Below, one piece after another: positions 1-11,100 of a stretch of DNA of 64,000 nt (positions are counted from its first letter, which is position 1; every line of letters begins with the position of its first letter). The notes beneath the pieces are model-generated. The model was not told where the DNA came from. It ran no database searches and saw only the letters and a program-made list of their open reading frames with translations. The translations under genes and the position numbers were made by a program. This stretch comes from Clostridiales bacterium (GTDB lineage Bacteria > Bacillota > Clostridia > Lachnospirales > Lachnospiraceae). The stretch spans positions 23,641 through 87,640 of the forward strand of contig JAJBTU010000033.1 in assembly GCA_020860715.1 (NCBI GenBank), written 5' to 3'.

Positions 1-412
1 TGATGACCTGCGGCAGGGTATCGCCGGCATCCTCGCTGGTGATCTTGACGCGCTTTTTGGGATTCTGGTCTGTATTGACGTATTCGCGGCCGCTCATGAC
101 TTCTTCCAGCTGACCGGTGACCGGGGCACCGATACTGTCTTTGCGGATGCCTCCGGCCGCGGCGATGACCTGATCACGGTCCGTGATGCAGACGCTGTGT
201 CCGGAAGCGGACGCAAGCGCTTCAGCATATTCTTTTGCAAAACTTCCAAGTTCCCCGATGGGGGAATATTTTTTTAAGATAATCTCACCTTCACGGTCTG
301 TGAAGATTTCGAGAGGGTCGCTCTCGCGGATACGTAAGGTCCGCCGGATCTCCTTGGGGATAACGACGCGGCCGAGGTCATCAATCCTTCTTACTATTCC
401 TGTTGCCTTCAT
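1..412 (-). CDS. spoVT: Stage V sporulation protein T (SpoVT), 3' end cut by window edge
   Basis: About 137 N-terminal residues are present; the rest lies before the window. The protein opens with an AbrB/SpoVT swapped-hairpin DNA-binding domain (MKATGIVRRIDDLGRVVIPK, then EIRRTLRIRESDPLEIF), followed by the beginning of the GAF-like ligand domain that marks SpoVT rather than AbrB. SpoVT is a forespore regulator that acts with sigma-G to tune late sporulation genes. The ATG at 410-412 is preceded by GGAGGAAAAT. Its presence suggests the organism forms spores. The family assignment is firm; the exact regulon is not visible here. Confidence 0.93.
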   Translation of the reverse strand, partial: MKATGIVRRIDDLGRVVIPKEIRRTLRIRESDPLEIFTDREGEIILKKYSPIGELGSFAKEYAEALASASGHSVCITDRDQVIAAAGGIRKDSIGAPVTGQLEEVMSGREYVNTDQNPKKRVKITSEDAGDTLPQVI

Positions 413-529
413 ACTGTATTTTCCTCCATTTTCCAATGTTTATCGTATGTTAGTGGAACTCTTTCCCGACAGTTCTGATGCGGAACCGCGGATAAGAATC
501 CCTGTGTGAAACTAGTATCTGTAAAATGA

Positions 530-2680
<2,151 letters not shown>

Positions 2681-2760
2681 GGCGCAAAGAGCGGATGGAT
2701 CCGCCGTTATCCTCTGCTGCGGATACTGACATCATCATAGTGATATATAAAAAGATAGAT

Positions 2761-2833
2761 AAAAAAGGCTCTTCGCCACCGGAGCGGATCGTAACCGATA
2801 AAACGATCCAGAACGGAAGCAGGAGCCTTTTTG
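2761..2833. terminator. Bidirectional terminator with nested hairpin
   Basis: AAAAAAGGCTC (2761-2771) pairs with GAGCCTTTTT (2823-2832), and a second stem GGATCGT/ACGATCC (2786-2792, 2803-2809) sits inside. T-runs exist in both directions, so it can serve the galactanase gene (+) and the pncB gene (-). Confidence 0.75.
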
Positions 2834-2890
2834 TGTTCTATGATGCTATGCACAGATTTATGCGCAGGACAAACAGGATTTACAATAGCA

Positions 2891-4357
2891 TCAGTTCTGC
2901 AGCGCGGCCTTTCCCATCTGATTCAGCAGTTCTCGTTTGATCCCGTACAGTTTATCAGAGAGGTCGACATAGACGTCATGTGGGTTCGTCAGCCGCCGTT
3001 CCTCAGGCCAGAGCGTATTTTTTTCCTGTTCACAGTACGCACGGATATCCATGACCGCCGGAGAGGTATAGACGCATTCCCCTTTTTGGAAGACCGGCAC
3101 AAGCAGTTCCCGGAGTTCGTAGGTGCCGCCCTTTATTTTCGTCTTTTTCCAGGTCTCGATCGGATCAAAAATAAGCAGATCCTGTTCCGGATCGTATTCC
3201 TCTTCGACCAGGCAGATCAGGTCGGCGCGAATTTTTCCGCTTGCCTTGTCGTAGATGCGCAGAATCTTTTTGTTGCCCGGATTGGTGATCTTGTCCGTGT
3301 TCTCCGAGAGCTTGATCTTCGGGATGAATTCACCGCTCTTTTCATCCAGCACAGCCGCCAGCTTATAGACGCCGCCAAACGCGGGACAGTCCTTTGAGGT
3401 GATCATGTTGGTGCCCACGCCCCAGGAGGTGATCGCCGCGCCCTGTGTCTTTAAGCTGTCGATCAGATATTCATCAAGATCGCTGGATGCGGAGATGATT
3501 GCGTCCGTAAAGCCCGCCTCGTCCAGCATCGCGCGCGCCTGTTTGGACATATAGGCGAGGTCGCCGCTGTCCAGACGGATGCCGTAGCCCTTCAGTTCAA
3601 TACCGGCCTCACGCATCTCACGGAAGACGCGAATCGCGTTCGGCACGCCGGAACGGAGCGTATCGTAGGTGTCAACCAGAAGCAGGCAGGCATCCGGGTG
3701 CAGTTCGGAATATTTTTTGAATGCCGTATACTCATCCGGGAAGCTCATGATCCAGCTGTGCGCGTGCGTACCCTTGACCGGCACGTCAAACATCTGTCCG
3801 GCGAGAACATTTGAGGTACCTACACAGCCCGCGATCATCGCGGCCCGCGCACCGTACACGCCCGCGTCCGGCCCCTGCGCCCTTCGAAGGCCAAACTCCA
3901 TGATACCGTCGCCGCGCGCCGCCTGTACAACACGCGCGGACTTGGTCGCGATCAGGCTCTGGTGGTTTAAGATGGTCAGCACCGCGGTCTCCACCAGCTG
4001 TGCCTGCATGATCGGCGCGATGACCTTCAGCATCGGCTCGTGCGGGAACATAACAGTTCCTTCCGGGATCGCGTAAATATCTCCCTCAAACCGAAACTCT
4101 TTCAAATAGTTCAGAAACGGTTCGTGGAAAATACCAAGACCCCGGAGATATTCGATATCATCAGAAGAAAAATGCAGATTCCGGATATAGTCAATGACCT
4201 GATCAAGTCCGGCGGCGATTGCGTAGCCGTTGCCGCAGGGATTGTTCCGATAGAAAGCGTCAAAGATGACGGTCTCATTGGAACCGGATTCAAAATAGCC
4301 CTGCATCATCGTCAGCTCGTACAGGTCAGTCAGAAGGGTCAGATTTAATGTACTCAT
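2891..4357 (-). CDS. pncB: Nicotinate phosphoribosyltransferase
   Basis: Makes nicotinate mononucleotide from nicotinate and PRPP in NAD salvage, in the cytoplasm. The 488-residue protein opens LTLLTDLYELTMMQGYF, the family signature, and carries NHQSLIATKSARV and FGLRRAQG around the PRPP/nicotinate site; length is normal for the family. The ATG at 4355-4357 follows AAAGGAG with good spacing, so the upstream in-frame codons are not used. It is transcribed alone, towards the galactanase gene. A plausible extended -10 (TGG-TATAGT on the minus strand, at 4403-4408) lies about 45 bases upstream. No NiaR-type operator was recognised. Confidence 0.94.
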   Translation of the reverse strand: MSTLNLTLLTDLYELTMMQGYFESGSNETVIFDAFYRNNPCGNGYAIAAGLDQVIDYIRNLHFSSDDIEYLRGLGIFHEPFLNYLKEFRFEGDIYAIPEGTVMFPHEPMLKVIAPIMQAQLVETAVLTILNHQSLIATKSARVVQAARGDGIMEFGLRRAQGPDAGVYGARAAMIAGCVGTSNVLAGQMFDVPVKGTHAHSWIMSFPDEYTAFKKYSELHPDACLLLVDTYDTLRSGVPNAIRVFREMREAGIELKGYGIRLDSGDLAYMSKQARAMLDEAGFTDAIISASSDLDEYLIDSLKTQGAAITSWGVGTNMITSKDCPAFGGVYKLAAVLDEKSGEFIPKIKLSENTDKITNPGNKKILRIYDKASGKIRADLICLVEEEYDPEQDLLIFDPIETWKKTKIKGGTYELRELLVPVFQKGECVYTSPAVMDIRAYCEQEKNTLWPEERRLTNPHDVYVDLSDKLYGIKRELLNQMGKAALQN

Positions 4358-4461
4358 GAGATAAGCTCCTTTGTTTTTGTATGTCCCGAAGTTGTTTTTA
4401 TGACTATACCACATTTTCTCCAAAAGGAAAGAGAAAAATGAAAATAATTCAAAAAAAGGGC

Positions 4462-4490
4462 TTGCATTTCAAAAAGACTTAAGATATAAT
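4462..4490 (+). promoter_or_regulatory. Promoter of the tRNA-Gln gene
   Basis: TTGCAT (4462-4467), a 17-base spacer and a perfect TATAAT (4485-4490) end 13 bases before the tRNA. Confidence 0.8.
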
Positions 4491-4503
4491 ACCGCTTGTG
4501 CTT

Positions 4504-4575
4504 AGGGCTATCGCCAAATGGTAAGGCAACGGACTCTGACTCCGTCATTTCCAGGTTCGAATCCTGGTAGCCCTG
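4504..4575 (+). tRNA. tRNA-Gln (anticodon CTG)
   Basis: A 72-base cloverleaf. The acceptor stem AGGGCTA (4504-4510) pairs with TAGCCCT (4568-4574). The anticodon stem ACGGA/TCCGT encloses loop CTCTGAC with anticodon CTG, reading CAG (Gln). The T arm GGTTCGAATCC is intact. CCA is not encoded (the gene ends TAGCCCTG, then CTTG), so it must be added after transcription. It has its own promoter and terminator. Confidence 0.95.
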
Positions 4576-4584
4576 CTTGTGAAT

Positions 4585-4618
4585 ATCACATCCGAATCCA
4601 TCGGATGTGATTTTTTTT
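4585..4618 (+). terminator. Terminator of tRNA-Gln
   Basis: An 11-bp perfect stem, ATCACATCCGA (4585-4595) with TCGGATGTGAT (4601-4611), has a 5-base loop and an eight-T tail. Confidence 0.92.
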
Positions 4619-4631
4619 GATACAGGGAGCA

Positions 4632-4662
4632 TTGTCAACTTTGATTAAAAAATAGTTGACAA
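4632..4662 (+). promoter_or_regulatory. BirA-type biotin operator
   Basis: Perfect inverted repeat TTGTCAAC (4632-4639), 15 bases, GTTGACAA (4655-4662). This matches the known Firmicute BirA box (TTGTTAAC-N14/15-GTTAACAA type). The right half overlaps the -35 box of the bioY promoter, so biotin-loaded BirA would block RNA polymerase directly. Confidence 0.88.
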
Positions 4663-4684
4663 CAAAACGCGCATATGCTAAAGT
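4656..4684 (+). promoter_or_regulatory. Promoter of bioY
   Basis: TTGACA (4656-4661), a 17-base spacer and TAAAGT (4679-4684), with an extended TG motif at 4676-4677. It is embedded in the BirA operator; about 115 bases of leader follow before the gene. Confidence 0.75.
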
Positions 4685-4804
4685 ATCCTCCGGCAAAGCA
4701 GCCAGTGTATCGGCAGAGAAAAGATGTACGGTGCATGGACGCATCCGCAGACAGAGGAAAAGGATGGAAGGCATTCGGGATTCTGACTGCAAAAAGAGGA
4801 GGAA

Positions 4805-5374
4805 ATGATGAGTACAGTTACAAAGACAGAGTCCGGGCGAACCGGCATGAAAACGATCGATCTGGTGTATATTGCTTTATTTGCGGCATTGATGGCAGTC
4901 TGCTCATGGATTTCGATTCCGACGACCGTACCGTTTACCCTGCAGACCTTTGGCGTGTTTATGGCGGTTGGTATTCTGGGAGGCAAAAGAGGAACGCTGG
5001 CGGTGCTGGTATATATTCTGCTTGGCGCGGTCGGACTTCCGGTATTTGCGGGATTTTCCGGCGGCATCGGTGCGCTTCTTGGCACCAGCGGCGGCTATAT
5101 TGTCGGCTTTCTGTTTTCAGCGCTTACGATGTGGCTGATGGAGAATACACTTGGCCGGAGCGCGGCCGTGCAGATCGTTTCGATGGTGGCCGGCCTGATT
5201 GTCTGCTATGCGTTTGGTACGGTATGGTTTATGGCGGTTTACACGAGCCAGACAGGTGCGGTCGGTCTGATGACGGTTCTCGGATGGTGCATTTTCCCGT
5301 TTATCATTCCGGATCTGGTGAAGATTGCGCTGGCATTTCTTCTTTCGAACCGGCTGCGGAAGTACGCGGTGTAA
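4805..5374 (+). CDS. bioY: Biotin transporter BioY
   Basis: Substrate-binding membrane component (ECF S component) for biotin uptake. The roughly 189-residue protein is almost entirely hydrophobic, with about six membrane segments, and carries the BioY signatures VPFTLQTFGVF, LGAVGLPVFAGFSGG and GGYIVGF. AGGAGG at 4797-4802 is 2 bases from the ATG at 4805 and 5 bases from a second ATG at 4808, so the latter may be the true start. The BirA operator upstream independently supports the biotin assignment. No biotin synthesis genes or ECF A/T genes are adjacent, so it works either alone or with a shared energising module elsewhere. Confidence 0.94.
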   Translation: MMSTVTKTESGRTGMKTIDLVYIALFAALMAVCSWISIPTTVPFTLQTFGVFMAVGILGGKRGTLAVLVYILLGAVGLPVFAGFSGGIGALLGTSGGYIVGFLFSALTMWLMENTLGRSAAVQIVSMVAGLIVCYAFGTVWFMAVYTSQTGAVGLMTVLGWCIFPFIIPDLVKIALAFLLSNRLRKYAV

Positions 5375-5381
5375 GAAAAGC

Positions 5382-5969
5382 ATGGCTGTGAAGGAAACGA
5401 AGGGACATCAGAAAACGGATCCGGTTTTGCTGCGTCCGCACCACGGGATGTGCCTGGCATATTTTGAAGGAAAAGGATACAGCGAAGGCTTTACGGCGCA
5501 TATGCAGAGCATGCTGGAACGCCTTCTTGCGGCGGACGGCACCGCAGGGAACGCAGCAGCCGTGGGGGTCATAGACGGCACCGCAGGGAACGCAGCAGCC
5601 ATGGATGTCAGGGACAGCACCGCGGATGCGGATAATGCCAGGAACGTAAACCAGGATGAAAACAGAGGCGGAAAGGTTCCGGTGCGGCTGGTGACCCGAA
5701 CGGATGATATTTGCTCTGCGTGTCCGAATAATGAAGACGGTTTCTGCCGGGATGAGGAAAAGGTGCGGGACTTTGACTGCGGTGTTCTGGAACTGTGCGG
5801 TCTGGAAAACGGAGATATTTTGGAATTTGATGAATTTATTTCTCTGGTACAGAGACGTATTTTGTCGGTGGGAAGACGCACGGAAATCTGCGGAGGATGC
5901 CAGTGGGAAAGTATCTGTGCGAACCGAAAAAGCAGATGGGAACTTGAATGTAAAACCCCACGGGAATGA
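5382..5969 (+). CDS. DUF1284 domain protein with tandem-repeat insertion
   Basis: A 195-residue cytoplasmic protein of unknown function. The DUF1284 start (LLRPHHGMCLAYFEGKGY) is followed after an insertion by the Cys-rich second half (ICSACPNN, FCRDEEKVRDFDC, EICGGCQWESIC), which suggests metal or Fe-S binding. Between them lies a linker of about 45 residues built from a 39-base tandem duplication (DGTAGNAAA twice, plus a decayed third copy). Ordinary DUF1284 proteins are nearer 130-150 residues. The start at 5382 is 8 bases after the bioY stop, with a weak ribosome site, suggesting translational coupling. The last codons and stop form one arm of the terminator hairpin. Confidence 0.8.
   Translation: MAVKETKGHQKTDPVLLRPHHGMCLAYFEGKGYSEGFTAHMQSMLERLLAADGTAGNAAAVGVIDGTAGNAAAMDVRDSTADADNARNVNQDENRGGKVPVRLVTRTDDICSACPNNEDGFCRDEEKVRDFDCGVLELCGLENGDILEFDEFISLVQRRILSVGRRTEICGGCQWESICANRKSRWELECKTPRE
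5535..5612 (+). repeat. 39-base tandem duplication inside the DUF1284 gene
   Basis: A 27-base block (GACGGCACCGCAGGGAACGC plus AGCAGCC) is identical at 5535-5561 and 5574-5600, giving a 39-base period; a third degenerate unit follows. It keeps frame and lies in the domain linker. Confidence 0.85.
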
Positions 5970-5988
5970 AATTCCCGTGGGGTTTTTG
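5952..5988 (+). terminator. Strong terminator of the bioY-DUF1284 unit
   Basis: A 16-bp perfect stem (5952-5967 with 5971-5986) with loop GAA and a T-rich end. The stop codon TGA (5967-5969) lies at the loop, so coding sequence and terminator overlap. Confidence 0.92.
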
Positions 5989-5992
5989 TTCC

Positions 5993-6021
5993 TTGTAAAA
6001 ACAAGAAGCGTGTGGTATCAT
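5993..6021 (+). promoter_or_regulatory. Promoter of the thioesterase-cvfB unit
   Basis: TTGTAA (5993-5998), a 17-base spacer and TATCAT (6016-6021), preceded by TGG. It lies between the terminator and the start at 6069. Confidence 0.6.
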
Positions 6022-6068
6022 GATTTTGATTTTGTGGCAGGGATAACGAGACGGAAACGGAGGATATC

Positions 6069-6785
6069 ATGGCATATCAGTTTGACGGAAGAATACGGTT
6101 CAGTGAGGTGGGACCGGACAGGAAGCTGACGCTGGTATCACTGGCGGATTATTTTCAGGACTGTTCGACCTTTCATTCCGAAGCCTGCGGGAACGGGATT
6201 GACTGTCTGAATGCGCATGGCTGTGTCTGGATGATCCTGTTCTGGCAGATTGACCTTCTGCGGATGCCCATGCTTGGCGAGCAGGTGATTTCGAGGACGT
6301 GGCCCTATGAGTTTCAGGCGTTTTACGGCTATCGGAATTTTGTCCTGCTGGATGAGGAAGAAAAGTATCTGGCAAAAGCGAACAGTGTGTGGGCGCTGAT
6401 AGATCTGAAGACGGGACGGCCGATGAAAGTGCTGCCGGATGTGGTTGACGGCTATGAGATGGAGCCGAAGCTGGACATGGATTATATGCCGCGCAAGATA
6501 CGGCTTTCCGGTGAAGGTGAGCAGATGGAATCCTTTCGGGTCGGCAGGCAGCATCTGGATACGAATCATCATGTGAATAATGGCCAGTATATCTATATGG
6601 CTGAGGAATATCTGCCGGAGGGCTTTGAGACCGGGCGGCTCTTAGTGGAATACCGGCAGCAGGCGAGGCTGCACGACGTGATCGTGCCGCATGTGTACCG
6701 CGGCGGGAACGAGGTGTCGGTGAGCCTTTGTAATGAGGCGGGAAAGCCTTACGCGATCGTGAGGCATGAAAAGAAAGTACAATAA
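6069..6785 (+). CDS. Acyl-ACP thioesterase
   Basis: Releases free fatty acids from acyl carrier protein. The 238-residue protein is a tandem hot-dog fold of the bacterial FatA/FatB-like family: the N-terminal half has YFQDCSTFHSEACG and a WQIDLLRMP strand, and the C-terminal half carries the TNHHVNNGQYI motif with the conserved Asn and His of the active site. CGGAGGATATC precedes the ATG. Length is normal for clostridial members. The CvfB gene begins 14 bases downstream and is probably co-transcribed. Confidence 0.88.
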   Translation: MAYQFDGRIRFSEVGPDRKLTLVSLADYFQDCSTFHSEACGNGIDCLNAHGCVWMILFWQIDLLRMPMLGEQVISRTWPYEFQAFYGYRNFVLLDEEEKYLAKANSVWALIDLKTGRPMKVLPDVVDGYEMEPKLDMDYMPRKIRLSGEGEQMESFRVGRQHLDTNHHVNNGQYIYMAEEYLPEGFETGRLLVEYRQQARLHDVIVPHVYRGGNEVSVSLCNEAGKPYAIVRHEKKVQ

Positions 6786-6799
6786 AAGTGAGGACGGAA

Positions 6800-7636
6800 A
6801 TGCTGCGGGCAGGGGAAAAACAGGAATTAACAATTTTAAAAAAGGTGGATTTTGGCATTTATCTGGGAGAAGACGGTGCGCAGACAGAGAAGGTGCTTCT
6901 TCCCAAAAAAGAGGTACCGGCGGATGCCGCGGTGGGCGATCACATGACCGTTTTTCTTTACCGGGATTCGAAGGACCGTCTGATCGCAACACGGCGGGAG
7001 CCGATGCTGACGGTCGGAAAGTTTGCGGTATTAAAGGTAAAAGAAGTGACGAAGATCGGCGCGTTTCTGGACTGGGGGCTGGAAAAGGATCTGCTGCTTC
7101 CGTTTCATGAGCAGACGGCGAAGGTGCAGCCTGGCGATGAGTGCCTGGCGGCCCTGTATGTCGATAAGAGCGGGCGGCTCTGCGCGACCATGCGGGTATA
7201 TCCGTATCTGCACCGCAATTCTCCCTATGGGATCAACGATGAAGTGAACGGCCGCGTATATGAACTCAGCGGGAATTTTGGTACGTTTGTAGCGGTGGAC
7301 GACCGGTATTCCGCTCTGATCCCCCGCAGGGAAGGCGTCACGGGACTGAAGGTCGGGGATTGTATTCATGCGCGGGTGACCGGCGTGAAGGAGGACGGCA
7401 AGCTGGACTTAAGCATACGCGAGAAAGCGTATCTGCAGATGGATGAGGACGCCGAGATGGTGATGGGCGTCATTGAGGAATACGCCGGGGTGCTTCCGTT
7501 TGATGACCGGGCAGATCCGGAGATGATCCGGCGGGAGTTTGGCATAAGCAAAAATGCGTTTAAGCGCGCGGTCGGCCGGCTGATGAAGCAGGGGAGAGCC
7601 GAGATCCGCGACCACAGGATTTACAAGGTGAAATAA
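6800..7636 (+). CDS. cvfB: CvfB-type S1 RNA-binding protein
   Basis: A 278-residue cytoplasmic RNA-binding protein related to Staphylococcus CvfB and Bacillus YitL, a regulator of virulence and stress genes. It has an N-terminal S1-like OB domain (LTILKKVDFGIYL), a second S1 (LKVKEVTKIGAFLDWGLEKDLLLP), a third (GRVYELSGNFGTFVAV) and a C-terminal winged helix (FGISKNAFKRAVGRLMKQGRA). I chose the ATG at 6800, which has GAGGA 5 bases before it; a GTG at 6788 is in frame but has no good ribosome site. It follows the thioesterase closely. Confidence 0.88.
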   Translation: MLRAGEKQELTILKKVDFGIYLGEDGAQTEKVLLPKKEVPADAAVGDHMTVFLYRDSKDRLIATRREPMLTVGKFAVLKVKEVTKIGAFLDWGLEKDLLLPFHEQTAKVQPGDECLAALYVDKSGRLCATMRVYPYLHRNSPYGINDEVNGRVYELSGNFGTFVAVDDRYSALIPRREGVTGLKVGDCIHARVTGVKEDGKLDLSIREKAYLQMDEDAEMVMGVIEEYAGVLPFDDRADPEMIRREFGISKNAFKRAVGRLMKQGRAEIRDHRIYKVK

Positions 7637-7704
7637 TGCCAGGGTCAAAAGTCAGAAATCGAGCGCTTGCGCTCGGATTCATGACTTAATGATCCGCAGG
7701 CATT
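7635..7704. repeat. Palindromic intergenic element, copy A
   Basis: A long imperfect hairpin of about 70 bases with nested stems AATGCC/GGCATT, GGGTCA/TGATCC, AAGTCA/TGACTT, and a GAGCGC-TT-GCGCTC tip. There is no T-run after it, so it is not a standard terminator. It aligns with the element at 12925-12998 (shared CAAAAG, GTCA, GCTTGC, TGACTT and CCGCAG in the same order). Confidence 0.75.
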
Positions 7705-7747
7705 CTTTCATGGAAAAATGATAGAAAAATTGAGGAGGAACCAGGAC

Positions 7748-8131
7748 ATGAAAAAAGCAATCAGCACAGATAAGGCGCCGGCGGCGATCGGCCCGTATTC
7801 ACAGGCGATCGAGACAAACGGCATGGTATTTACGTCCGGTGTGATTCCGGTGGATCCGGCGACAGGCGGGATTCCGGAGGGCGTGGAGGCACAGGCGGAG
7901 CAGGCGTTTTCCAATATGGCGGCGCTGCTTCAGGCTTCCGGAACCAATATGGAGCAGGTGATCAAGACCACGGTATTTATTAAAGAAATGAATGATTTCG
8001 GGAAGATCAATGAGATTTATGCGAACTACTTCACCGGCGTTTTTCCGGCACGTTCCTGCGTGGAAGTGGCGCGGCTGCCGAAGGACGTGCTGCTTGAGGT
8101 GGAAGCGATCGCAGTCAAACCGGAAAGCTGA
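7748..8131 (+). CDS. ridA: RidA family reactive intermediate deaminase
   Basis: Hydrolyses reactive enamine/imine intermediates produced by PLP enzymes such as threonine dehydratase. At 127 residues it has the usual length and carries the family signatures GPYSQAI, FTSGVIPVDPATG and the C-terminal PARSCVEVARLPKDVLLEVEA, including the conserved Arg that binds the substrate carboxylate. AGGAGG lies 9 bases before the ATG at 7748; the earlier in-frame ATG at 7718 has no ribosome site. It sits between the palindromic element and dnaE. Confidence 0.95.
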   Translation: MKKAISTDKAPAAIGPYSQAIETNGMVFTSGVIPVDPATGGIPEGVEAQAEQAFSNMAALLQASGTNMEQVIKTTVFIKEMNDFGKINEIYANYFTGVFPARSCVEVARLPKDVLLEVEAIAVKPES

Positions 8132-8174
8132 ATGACGGCAGGACCGGAATCAGGGGCGAAAAGAGGAGCGCACT

Positions 8175-11100
8175 TTGAATTTTACGCATTTGCACGTCCA
8201 CACGGAGTACAGCCTCCTGGACGGCTCGAATAAAATAAAAGAATATGTGCATCGCGTCAAAGAACTGGGGATGGACAGCGCTGCGATCACTGACCACGGC
8301 GTCATGTACGGCGTGATCGACTTTTATCGCGCCGCAAAAGCGGAGGGCATCAACCCGATTCTGGGCTGCGAGGTGTATGTGGCGCCGGGATCAAGATTTG
8401 ATCGGGAACAGGGACAGTCAGATGACCGTTACTATCATCTGGTGCTGCTGGCGGAAAACAATACCGGCTATCAGAACCTGATGAAGATTGTCTCCAAAGG
8501 TTTTGTTGAGGGCTTTTATTACAAGCCGCGTGTGGACATGGAAGTTCTGCGCGAGTACCACGAAGGGATCATTGCCTTAAGCGCCTGCCTGGCGGGCCTC
8601 GTGCCGCGGTACCTGCAGCGTGGGATGTACGAGGAGGCCAAAGCGGCCGCGAAAGAGCATCTGGAGATTTTTGGTGAGGGCAATTATTTTCTGGAACTGC
8701 AGGATCACGGGATCCCGGCACAGAAACTGGTCAACCAGCAGCTGGTGCGGATGAGCAGGGAACTGCATATTCCTCTGGCGGCGACGAATGACGTGCATTA
8801 TACCTATGAGGAGGACGCGGCGGCGCACGACGTGCTGCTCTGTCTTCAGACCGGAAAAAAACTTTCGGATGAAAACCGCATGCGCTATGAGGGCGGCCAG
8901 TATTTTGTCAAATCGCCGGAGCAGATGGCGGAGTTGTTTCCCTATGCGCCGGAGGCGCTGGAGAATACGCATAAAATCGCAGAACGCTGCCATGTGGAGA
9001 TCGAATTTGGCGTGACCAAGCTGCCGAAGTTCGATGTTCCGTCGCCCTGTACTTCCTGGGAATATCTGAATAAGCTGTGCTCGGAAGGGCTTATTAAGCG
9101 CTATGGCGGCCGGGCGGAAGAGATCCGGCCGCGGCTGGACTATGAACTCTCCGTGATTCAGAAGATGGGATATGTCGATTATTTTCTGATCGTCTGGGAT
9201 TTCATCCATTACGCGAGAGAACACGATATTATGGTAGGACCGGGGCGGGGCTCGGCGGCCGGCAGCGTGGTCTCCTATACCCTTGGCATTACGCAGCTGG
9301 ACCCGATCCGTTATAATCTGCTGTTTGAACGCTTCCTGAACCCAGAGCGTGTGTCCATGCCTGATATTGACGTGGATTTCTGCTTCGAGCGGCGGCAGGA
9401 AGTGATTGATTATGTGGTCCGCAAATACGGCAAGGACCGTGTGGTTCAGATCGTCACGTTCGGCACAATGGCGGCGCGCGGCGTGATCCGTGATGTGGGA
9501 CGTGTGATGGATCTGCCTTACTCGCTCTGCGATTCGATTTCCAAGATGGTGCCGAAGGAACTGGACATCACGCTGGACCGGGCTCTGGAAATGAGCCAGG
9601 AACTGCGGAAAGCCTATGAGGAAGATGAACAGGTACATGAGCTGATCGACATGTCGAAGCGGCTGGAGGGTCTGCCGCGGCACACTTCCATGCATGCGGC
9701 GGGCGTGGTGATCAGTCAGAAAGATATGGATGAATATGTCCCGCTTTCAAGGGCGGCCGACGGCACGATCACGACACAGTTTACGATGACGACGATTGAG
9801 GAACTGGGTCTTCTGAAGATGGATTTTCTGGGGCTGCGCACACTGACCGTGATTCAGAACGCGGTAAAGCTGGCTGAGATCAGCAGCGGGACATCCATCA
9901 ACATTGATGAGATCGATTTTAACGACAGGGCGGTTTACGACTCTCTTGCCACCGGCCGGACGGACGGCGTGTTCCAGCTGGAGAGTACGGGCATGAAGAA
10001 TTTCATGAAGGAACTGAAACCGCAGAGCCTGGAGGATGTGATCGCCGGTATTTCCCTTTATCGTCCGGGACCGATGGATTTTATTCCGAAGTATATTTAT
10101 GGGAAAAATCACCCGGAGGATATCACCTATGACTGCCCGCAGCTGGAGCCGATTCTGGAGCCGACCTACGGCTGTATCGTCTATCAGGAGCAGGTCATGC
10201 AGATCGTGCGGGATCTGGGCGGCTATACGCTTGGCCGCAGCGATCTTGTACGCCGTGCCATGTCCAAGAAAAAGGCTTCCGTGATGGCGAAGGAACGCCA
10301 GAACTTTGTCTACGGCAATGAGGAAGAGGGCGTGCCGGGCTGCATTGCGAACGGCATTGACGAGAAGACGGCGAATAAAATTTTCGACGATATGACGGAT
10401 TTTGCCCGCTACGCGTTCAACAAATCGCATGCGGCGGCCTACGCGGTGGTGGCGTATCAGACCGCGTGGCTGAAATACTATTATCCGGTAGAGTTTATGG
10501 CGGCGCTGATGACCTCCGTGATCGACAATGCCGGCAAGGTGGCGGAGTATACGCTTACCTGCCGCCAGATGGGAATCGAGATCCTGCCGCCGGATATCAA
10601 TACGGGACTGAGCTCGTTTTCCGTCGAAGTGGCAGATGACCGTTCCGGCCAGAGCCGGCCGGACGGGAATGGCCGCGAAGGATCGAAGACCCGGATGACA
10701 GAAAACGGCGATATGGCAGCGGCCGGCGCGGCGGGCAGTCAGACGGCGCCGCATCCGCGAAACCGGATCCGTTACGCGCTCTCCGCGATCAAAAGCATCG
10801 GCCGCTCAGTCATCGACGGGATTGTGGCGGAGCGGGAACGCGGCGGCATGTTTCGGAGCCTGCAGGATTTCATTGAGCGGGTCAGCGGCAGCAGGGATGT
10901 CAATAAGCGCACGGTCGAGAGCCTGATCAAGGCCGGCGCGCTGGACTGTTTCGGGGCGACACGAAAGCAGATGCTGAAAGGCTATTCAGACATTATGGAT
11001 CATGTGATCGCGGAGAAAAAGGATTCCGTATCCGGCCAGATGTCTCTTTTCGATCTGCTCGGAGAGGATGAAAAACGGGAATTTGAGGTAAAACTTCCGA

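Noticed and set aside
4675..5391. 238-codon frame overlapping bioY
   Set aside because: The bioY frame has clear family motifs, membrane helices and ribosome site; the other frame is composition-driven.
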